Shown here in pieces: positions 59,081 through 64,000 of a stretch of DNA of 64,000 bases; the first letter of the stretch is position 1, and each line of letters opens with the position of its first letter. Source of the DNA: Nocardia camponoti (GTDB taxonomy: Bacteria; Actinomycetota; Actinomycetes; Mycobacteriales; Mycobacteriaceae). A program made the translations under genes and the position numbers. The notes under the pieces were generated by a model. That model saw nothing but the letters and a program-made list of their open reading frames with translations, was not told the origin of the DNA and ran no database searches. The stretch spans positions 1,178,001 through 1,242,000 of the forward strand of contig NZ_BMMW01000002.1 in NCBI RefSeq assembly GCF_014646135.1, written 5' to 3'.

Positions 59081-61003
59081 ATGCCAGAAGTGGAAACCCA
59101 CGACTACGACGTCGTGGTTGTCGGGGCGGGCGGCGCGGGGTTGCGCGCGGTCATCGAGGCACGCGAGCAGGGCAATTCCGTCGCGGTCGTGTGCAAGTCG
59201 CTCTTCGGCAAAGCACACACCGTGATGGCCGAGGGCGGCTGCGCGGCGGCAATGGGCAACGCGAACGAAAAGGACACGTGGCAAACGCATTTCGCCGACA
59301 CGATGCGCGGCGGCAAGTTCCTCAACAACTGGCGCATGGCCGAGTTGCACGCCCAAGAAGCCGCCGACCGCGTGTGGGAGCTGGAAACCTATGGGGCACT
59401 TTTTGATCGGACGCCCGACGGTCGCATCAGTCAGCGCAATTTCGGCGGGCATACCTACCCGCGCCTCGCCCACGTCGGCGACCGCACCGGCCTTGAACTC
59501 ATTCGCACGATGCAGCAGAAGATCGTTTCGCTACAGCAAGAGGATTACGCGGCGACCGGCGATTACGAAGCGCGCATCAAGGTCTTTCACGAAACCACCA
59601 TCACGGAGCTGATGACGGTCGACGGCAAGATCGCTGGCGCGTTCGGGTATTACCGCGAGTCCGGGCGGTTCGTCCTGTTTCGCGCGCCTGCGGTCGTGCT
59701 CGCAACTGGCGGCATCGGCAAGTCGTACAAGGTCACGTCGAATTCGTGGGAGTACACCGGCGACGGTCACGCGCTCGCGCTCCGAGCTGGCGGCACGCTC
59801 ATCAATATGGAGTTCTTGCAATTCCATCCCACTGGCATGGTCTGGCCGCCGAGTGTGAAGGGCATTCTCGTCACCGAGGGCGTGCGCGGCGACGGTGGTG
59901 TGCTCAAGAATTCCGAAGGCAAGCGCTTCATGTTCGACTACATTCCGCCCGTCTTCAAAGGGCAGTATGCCGAGACCGAGGAAGAGGCCGACCAGTGGTT
60001 GCGCGACAACGATTCCGCACGTCGCACCCCTGATCTACTCCCGCGCGACGAGGTCGCGCGCGCGATTAACGAAGAGGTCAAAGCGGGGCGCGGCACCGAG
60101 CACGGCGGGGTTTACCTCGACATCGCGTCGCGCATGCCCGCTGATGAAATCGTGCGCAGGTTGCCGTCGATGCATCACCAGTTCAAGGAATTGGCCGACG
60201 TCGACATTACGGCCGAGCCGATGGAAGTCGGGCCAACCGCGCATTACGTCATGGGCGGCATCGAGGTAAATCCCGATTCCGGCGCGGCGCTCGTTCCTGG
60301 CTTGTTCGCGGCTGGTGAGTGTTCGGGTGGGATGCACGGGTCCAATCGCCTTGGCGGTAATTCGCTTTCCGACCTGCTGGTTTTCGGCCGACGGGCCGGG
60401 CTTGGCGCGGCGGCGTATGTGCAATCTCTGACAACACGGCCCGAGCCAACGCGCGCCGACATTGACGCAGCCGCCAAAACCGCGCTCGCGCCGTTCAATC
60501 CACCAGCCGAAGGTCAAGGCGAGAATCCCTACACCCTGCACACCGAGTTGCAGCAAACGATGAACGACCTGGTCGGCATCATTCGCAAGGAAGCCGAGGT
60601 GCGCGAGGCCATCGCCAAACTCGCGCAATTGCGGGCGCGGTATGCCAACGTCACGGTCGAGGGGCATCGGCAGTTCAATCCGGGCTGGCATTTGGCGCTG
60701 GATTTGGCGAACATGCTGCTGGTCAGCGAGTGCGTAGCCCAGGCCGCGCTGTTGCGCACCGAAAGTCGGGGTGGGCACACACGCGACGACTATCCGGGGA
60801 TGAATCCGCTGTGGCGCAACACCCTGCTGATTTGCGCTATCGATCCGAAGACAGCTGGTCAGCCGATTCCGCTCGTCACGGTCACGCCGGCACCGCAAGC
60901 GCCGATGCGCGCGGATTTGCTTGGGCTGTTCGAACTTTCGGAGCTCGAAAAGTACTACACCCAGCAGGAATTGGCGGAATATCCACCTAAGTCGGAGGCA
61001 TAG
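59081..61003 (+). CDS. sdhA: Succinate dehydrogenase/fumarate reductase flavoprotein subunit (Rv0248c-like)
   Basis: 640 aa. N-terminal Rossmann motif DVVVVGAGGAGLRAVIEARE; HTVMAEGGCAAAMGN with the His that covalently holds FAD; ATGGIGKSYKVTSNSWEYTGDGHALALRAGG; catalytic region HPTGMVWPP and HYVMGGIEV; C-terminal helical domain with TESRGGHTRDDYPGMN. Oxidises succinate to fumarate. Two bases separate it from the iron-sulfur gene. In mycobacteria this is the Sdh1 enzyme, induced under certain energy states. Confidence 0.97.
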   Translation: MPEVETHDYDVVVVGAGGAGLRAVIEAREQGNSVAVVCKSLFGKAHTVMAEGGCAAAMGNANEKDTWQTHFADTMRGGKFLNNWRMAELHAQEAADRVWELETYGALFDRTPDGRISQRNFGGHTYPRLAHVGDRTGLELIRTMQQKIVSLQQEDYAATGDYEARIKVFHETTITELMTVDGKIAGAFGYYRESGRFVLFRAPAVVLATGGIGKSYKVTSNSWEYTGDGHALALRAGGTLINMEFLQFHPTGMVWPPSVKGILVTEGVRGDGGVLKNSEGKRFMFDYIPPVFKGQYAETEEEADQWLRDNDSARRTPDLLPRDEVARAINEEVKAGRGTEHGGVYLDIASRMPADEIVRRLPSMHHQFKELADVDITAEPMEVGPTAHYVMGGIEVNPDSGAALVPGLFAAGECSGGMHGSNRLGGNSLSDLLVFGRRAGLGAAAYVQSLTTRPEPTRADIDAAAKTALAPFNPPAEGQGENPYTLHTELQQTMNDLVGIIRKEAEVREAIAKLAQLRARYANVTVEGHRQFNPGWHLALDLANMLLVSECVAQAALLRTESRGGHTRDDYPGMNPLWRNTLLICAIDPKTAGQPIPLVTVTPAPQAPMRADLLGLFELSELEKYYTQQELAEYPPKSEA

Positions 61004-61005
61004 CT

Positions 61006-61761
61006 ATGGGATACGACGGCCGATTTCGGGTGTGGCGTGGCGATGTTGAAGGCGGCGGCCTCAACGACTACACCGTGCTGGTGAATGAGGGCGAGGTGGT
61101 GCTCGACATCCTGCATCGCTTGCAAGCAACCCAGACCCCCGACCTCGCGGTGCGATGGAATTGCAAAGCGGGCAAATGTGGTTCGTGCTCGGCCGAAGTC
61201 GACGGTAAGCCGCGGCTGCTGTGCATGACGCGCATGTCGACGTTCAAGCCCGACGACGTTGTCACGGTCACGCCAATGCGCGGGTTCCCGATCATCCGCG
61301 ACCTGGTCACCGACGTGTCGTTCAACTATCAAAAGGCAAGGGAGATACCGTCTTTCATGCCGCCACCGGGCGTGCCTGGTCGCGACTATCGGATGACGCA
61401 GATCGACGTCGCGCGCTCGCAGGAGTTCCGCAAGTGCATTGAGTGCTTCCTCTGCCAAGACACGTGTCACGCGATTCGCGACCATCAAGACAACAAACCG
61501 GTCTTCGCGGGCCCGCGCTATCTGATGCGCATCACCGAGTTGCAGATGCACCCGCTCGACCAGGGCGACCGGCGCAAGTTCGCGCAGGAAGAAGCCGGGC
61601 TCGGCTACTGCAACATCACCAAGTGCTGCACCGACGTGTGCCCCGAGCACATCAAGATCACCGACAACGCGTTGATTCCGTTGAAGGAGGAAGTCGTCGA
61701 CCGCCTGTATGACCCCTTAATTTGGCTGGGCAACAAGCTGTTTCGTCGCGATCGCGATTAG
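61006..61761 (+). CDS. sdhB: Succinate dehydrogenase/fumarate reductase iron-sulfur subunit (Rv0247c-like)
   Basis: 251 aa. N-terminal [2Fe-2S] cysteine pattern CKAGKCGSCSAEVDGKPRLLC, [4Fe-4S] pattern CIECFLCQDTC, and [3Fe-4S] region CNITKCCTDVCPEHI. Passes electrons from the flavoprotein to the membrane anchor and quinone. All cluster ligands are intact. Last gene of the operon; its end overlaps the converging DUF397 gene by 4 bp. Confidence 0.97.
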   Translation: MGYDGRFRVWRGDVEGGGLNDYTVLVNEGEVVLDILHRLQATQTPDLAVRWNCKAGKCGSCSAEVDGKPRLLCMTRMSTFKPDDVVTVTPMRGFPIIRDLVTDVSFNYQKAREIPSFMPPPGVPGRDYRMTQIDVARSQEFRKCIECFLCQDTCHAIRDHQDNKPVFAGPRYLMRITELQMHPLDQGDRRKFAQEEAGLGYCNITKCCTDVCPEHIKITDNALIPLKEEVVDRLYDPLIWLGNKLFRRDRD

Positions 61762-61970
61762 GGCTTGTCGAACTCGCCGTCGTTCACGCCCGCGGTGAAC
61801 GCGACCCACTCGCTCGGCGTGAAGATCAACACCGGGCCGTCGGGGTCACGACTGTCGCGCAAGCCAACGTGACCGTCGGCAAGCATCGCCACTTCCACGC
61901 TGCCAACGCCGGTATCGCCTGCTCGTCGCCACACCGCTTCGGAGGTATCAATATCTCGCTTGGCGTTCAC
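61758..61970 (-). CDS. DUF397 family protein (orphan)
   Basis: 70 aa, GTG start. Classic short DUF397: EAVWRRAGDTGVGSVEVAMLADGHVGLRDSRDPDGPVLIFTPSEWVAFTAGVNDGEFD. In actinomycetes these usually lie directly beside an XRE-type HTH_31 regulator; no such regulator gene is adjacent here. Likely a remnant or a partner acting in trans. Confidence 0.87.
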   Translation of the reverse strand: MNAKRDIDTSEAVWRRAGDTGVGSVEVAMLADGHVGLRDSRDPDGPVLIFTPSEWVAFTAGVNDGEFDKP

Positions 61971-62019
61971 GCGTCGCTCCTTCGCGCTATCCCCCCATGT
62001 TGGGCGTCACGATAACCGG

Positions 62020-62976
62020 TCAGCGCATGCGGTGGTCAGTGATCTCGGTGCGCGGTCCAAATTTCGGCTTTCGCCCGATTCCGCTGGCGATGAGCAGTCG
62101 CACGGCGCGATGCCGGTGTGGGCGAAGGGGTTCCAGTAATTCGACCATCTCGTCGTCGTCGATCGGGCGGTCGAGCAGGGTCCAGCCGACGAGGGCGGCA
62201 ATGTGGTAATCGCCAACCGAAAGAGCGTCGGCGTCGCCGAAAACGCGCTGGGCGAGTTCGGCGGTTGTCCATTGGCCGACGCCGACGATGGTTTGCAGGC
62301 GTTCGCGGGCCTCGGCTGACGGGAGTTCGGCGGTGCGGTCGATCGCGTCGGCAACGCGGGCCGCGCGCACGATGGTTTGCGAGCGTTCCGGGCCGACGTT
62401 GGCTTTGTGAAACCACCACGACGGAATGTGTCGCCAGCCTTCGGCGTCGGGCGGAAGGACCAGGTCAGCGGGGGCGGGACCGGGCGGTCGCTCGCCGAAT
62501 TTGCGAACGAGCTGCCGCCACGACGCGTGCGCGGCGACGGTGTGGACCTTTTGTTCGAGGATCACCGGCACGAGTCCTTCGAAGACGAGGCCGGTTTTGA
62601 GCATGCGCAGGCCAGGGGTCACGCGGTGCGCTTCGACGATTTTGGGGTGGTCGGGTGTGAAGTCGTCGATGTTTTCGTCGATGCAGAGGATCTGATCGAG
62701 CTTGTCGATGAACTCTTGCGCGCCCGGACCCCATGCGCGGGCAGTCGCGCCATCGGTGCCCTGCTGGGTGATGCGGTAGGTGACCGGACCGGTTGGCATG
62801 CGGGCGGCCCGCCAATGGGCTTGATCTTCGGTGACGCGGTAGGTGGGGTCGCCCGGACCTCGGCGCAGCGGGCGCAGGGTCAGCGCGAGGTTGAACGGGC
62901 GTTGCGATGCGACGGTGCGCGTGAGCCCGGGGGTGCTCGGCTGGACGGCCGAGCTGGGGCGTGAGTAATCGCGCAT
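62020..62976 (-). CDS. AlkA-like DNA-3-methyladenine glycosylase (HhH-GPD)
   Basis: 318 aa from ATG 62976 (MRDYSRPSSAVQPST). N-terminal TATA-box-like domain (RPFNLALTLRPLRRGPGDPTYRV), then the helix-hairpin-helix GPD region: ERLQTIVGVGQWTTAELAQRVFGDADALSVGDYHIAALVGW, where the Asp in SVGDYHI is the catalytic residue. Excises alkylated bases from DNA in base-excision repair. Single-gene unit, divergent from the ABC exporter gene. Confidence 0.9.
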   Translation of the reverse strand: MRDYSRPSSAVQPSTPGLTRTVASQRPFNLALTLRPLRRGPGDPTYRVTEDQAHWRAARMPTGPVTYRITQQGTDGATARAWGPGAQEFIDKLDQILCIDENIDDFTPDHPKIVEAHRVTPGLRMLKTGLVFEGLVPVILEQKVHTVAAHASWRQLVRKFGERPPGPAPADLVLPPDAEGWRHIPSWWFHKANVGPERSQTIVRAARVADAIDRTAELPSAEARERLQTIVGVGQWTTAELAQRVFGDADALSVGDYHIAALVGWTLLDRPIDDDEMVELLEPLRPHRHRAVRLLIASGIGRKPKFGPRTEITDHRMR

Positions 62977-63112
62977 TCGTCCATTGTGCGTTGGAGGTAT
63001 GACAAATACTTCGCGAACTTCGCGCAGGAATTTACTTGCTCTCAACTTTGGTTGAGGTTTTAGTGTCGGTGCATCGGAGTTTGATGGGCGGGGAGCGAAT
63101 GGGAGTGCCAAG

Positions 63113-64000
63113 GTGAGTATCGAATCAGTGGCTTATAGCCAGATGTATCGGCGCATGAACGCGCCAGACGAGCAGCGGCCGTTCAGCATGGCAACCGCGC
63201 GTCGCATTGTGCGGTTCGCGCAGCCGCATCGCGCGCGGATCGGGGCGTTTTTGGCGCTCAGCGTGCTTGTCGCGGTGCTCGGCGTCGCCACGCCGGTGCT
63301 TGCCGGTCGGGTGGTCAACGGCATCGTTGGTCATGCCGCGCCGCGCACTGTTGTGCTGCTCGCTGTCGTTATCGCGGTGCTTGCCATCGTCGACGCCGCC
63401 CTCGGCATCGTCATCCGCTGGCTTTCCGCGCGCATCGGTGAGGGGCTCATCCTCGACCTGCGTCGCGCGGTGTTCGACCATGTGCAGAAAATGCCGGTCG
63501 CGTTCTTCACCCGTACCCGCACTGGCGCACTGGTCAGCAGGCTAAACAGCGACGTCATCGGCGCGCAGCGCGCGTTTTCCGACACGCTTTCCGGGGTCAT
63601 CACCAACCTCGTCACGCTCGCGCTCACCGTTGGCGTCATGATCAGCATCTCGTGGCAGATCACCCTGCTCGCGCTCGTTTTGCTGCCGGTTTTCGTGATT
63701 CCCGCTCGTCGCGCAGGCAATCGGTTGGCGCGGTTGCAACGCGAAGCCGCCCAGCTCAACGCGGCGATGAGCACGCAGATGACCGAGCGATTCTCCGCGC
63801 CGGGTGCCACGCTCGTGAAGTTGTTCGGTCGGCCCGAAACCGAGTCGGCCGAGTTCTCGGCGCGGGCAACCCGGGTGCGCGACATCGGCGTGCGCACGGC
63901 GATGCTGCAAACCACGTTCGTCACGTCGCTCACGCTCGTTTCGGCGCTCGCGCTGGCGCTCGTTTACGGCCTCGGCGGTTGGTACGCGCTCACCGGTTCG
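63113..64000 (+). CDS. ABC transporter, fused permease/ATPase exporter (partial, 3' end outside window)
   Basis: First 296 residues; the frame is open to the end of the window. GTG at 63113 with GGGAG upstream. Starts VSIESVAYSQMYRRMNAPDE, then the type I exporter transmembrane domain: TM helices at GAFLALSVLVAVLGVATPVLAG and TVVLLAVVIAVLAIVDAALGIVI, the coupling-helix segment FDHVQKMPVAFFTRTRTGALVSRLNSDV and SWQITLLALVLLPVFVIPARRAGNRL. The ATPase half would follow outside the window. It resembles the MsbA/LmrA-like lipid or drug exporters (Rv1272c/Rv1273c style). Confidence 0.9.
   Translation, partial: MSIESVAYSQMYRRMNAPDEQRPFSMATARRIVRFAQPHRARIGAFLALSVLVAVLGVATPVLAGRVVNGIVGHAAPRTVVLLAVVIAVLAIVDAALGIVIRWLSARIGEGLILDLRRAVFDHVQKMPVAFFTRTRTGALVSRLNSDVIGAQRAFSDTLSGVITNLVTLALTVGVMISISWQITLLALVLLPVFVIPARRAGNRLARLQREAAQLNAAMSTQMTERFSAPGATLVKLFGRPETESAEFSARATRVRDIGVRTAMLQTTFVTSLTLVSALALALVYGLGGWYALTGS

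Overview
The window is chromosomal DNA from a high-GC, mycolic-acid-type actinomycete (order Mycobacteriales/Corynebacteriales, probably not Mycobacterium itself). Evidence for this is a gene block matching the M. tuberculosis order Rv0046c to Rv0058 (ino1, PadR, Rv0048c-like, Rv0049-like, ponA1, Rv0051-like GT87, rpsF, ssb, rpsR, rplI, dnaB), an Rv0249c-Rv0247c type succinate dehydrogenase operon, a WS/DGAT acyltransferase, a cutinase-like esterase and frequent GTG/TTG starts. Genus cannot be fixed from the sequence alone. I saw no tRNA, rRNA, CRISPR array or insertion sequence.

Layout. 1-5.3 kb: end of a sugar-binding lipoprotein, two sugar ABC permeases and a class A penicillin-binding protein. 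5.4-6.9 kb: two GyrI-like proteins and a HicAB-type module whose hicA looks frameshifted. 6.9-17 kb: the ino1-padR, DUF1707, DUF5318, ponA1, GT87 block. 17-30.5 kb: a tellurite/stress (Ter) island between the GT87 gene and rpsF. It holds a TerD/FtsK-like protein, a TerD-TerD fusion, three tandem AIM24 proteins, a four-gene operon (helical protein, CitE-like lyase, fused phosphoribosyltransferase/StiP/PELOTA protein, HAD phosphatase), a stand-alone TerD and a TerC-like membrane protein. The operon resembles the nucleoside-like-metabolite module proposed for Ter systems from comparative genomics. 30.5-35.7 kb: a second GT87 gene pointing into the island, then rpsF-ssb-rpsR-rplI, and dnaB preceded by four perfect DnaA boxes. 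35.7-41.3 kb: an AT-richer unknown gene pair, a TetR/reductase pair with three operator copies, an MFS transporter, a SHOCT membrane protein and a second TerD-TerD gene with an N-terminal frameshift. 41.5-56.8 kb: cell-envelope and lipid genes (cutinase with a Thr/Pro tail, secreted ParB-like protein, WS/DGAT, nitronate monooxygenase, ThrE exporter, GntR, LPG-synthase-TM/kinase-like protein, MBL hydrolase, S4 protein, NlpC/P60 hydrolase) plus three intergenic repeat structures. 56.8-64 kb: a thiolase-like protein lacking catalytic cysteines, the sdh operon with a CRP-like site, an orphan DUF397, an AlkA-like glycosylase and the start of an ABC exporter.

How the genes fit together. Much of the window serves envelope building: two class A PBPs, two GT-C mannosyltransferase-like proteins, inositol phosphate synthesis for PI-derived lipids, a NlpC/P60 hydrolase and an esterase. 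The core replication/translation block is conserved. The Ter island is the main accessory system: surface or cytosolic TerD calcium-binding proteins and a TerC membrane protein, coupled to a cytosolic biosynthetic or RNA-related operon, read from a shared divergent control region with a 17-bp palindrome.
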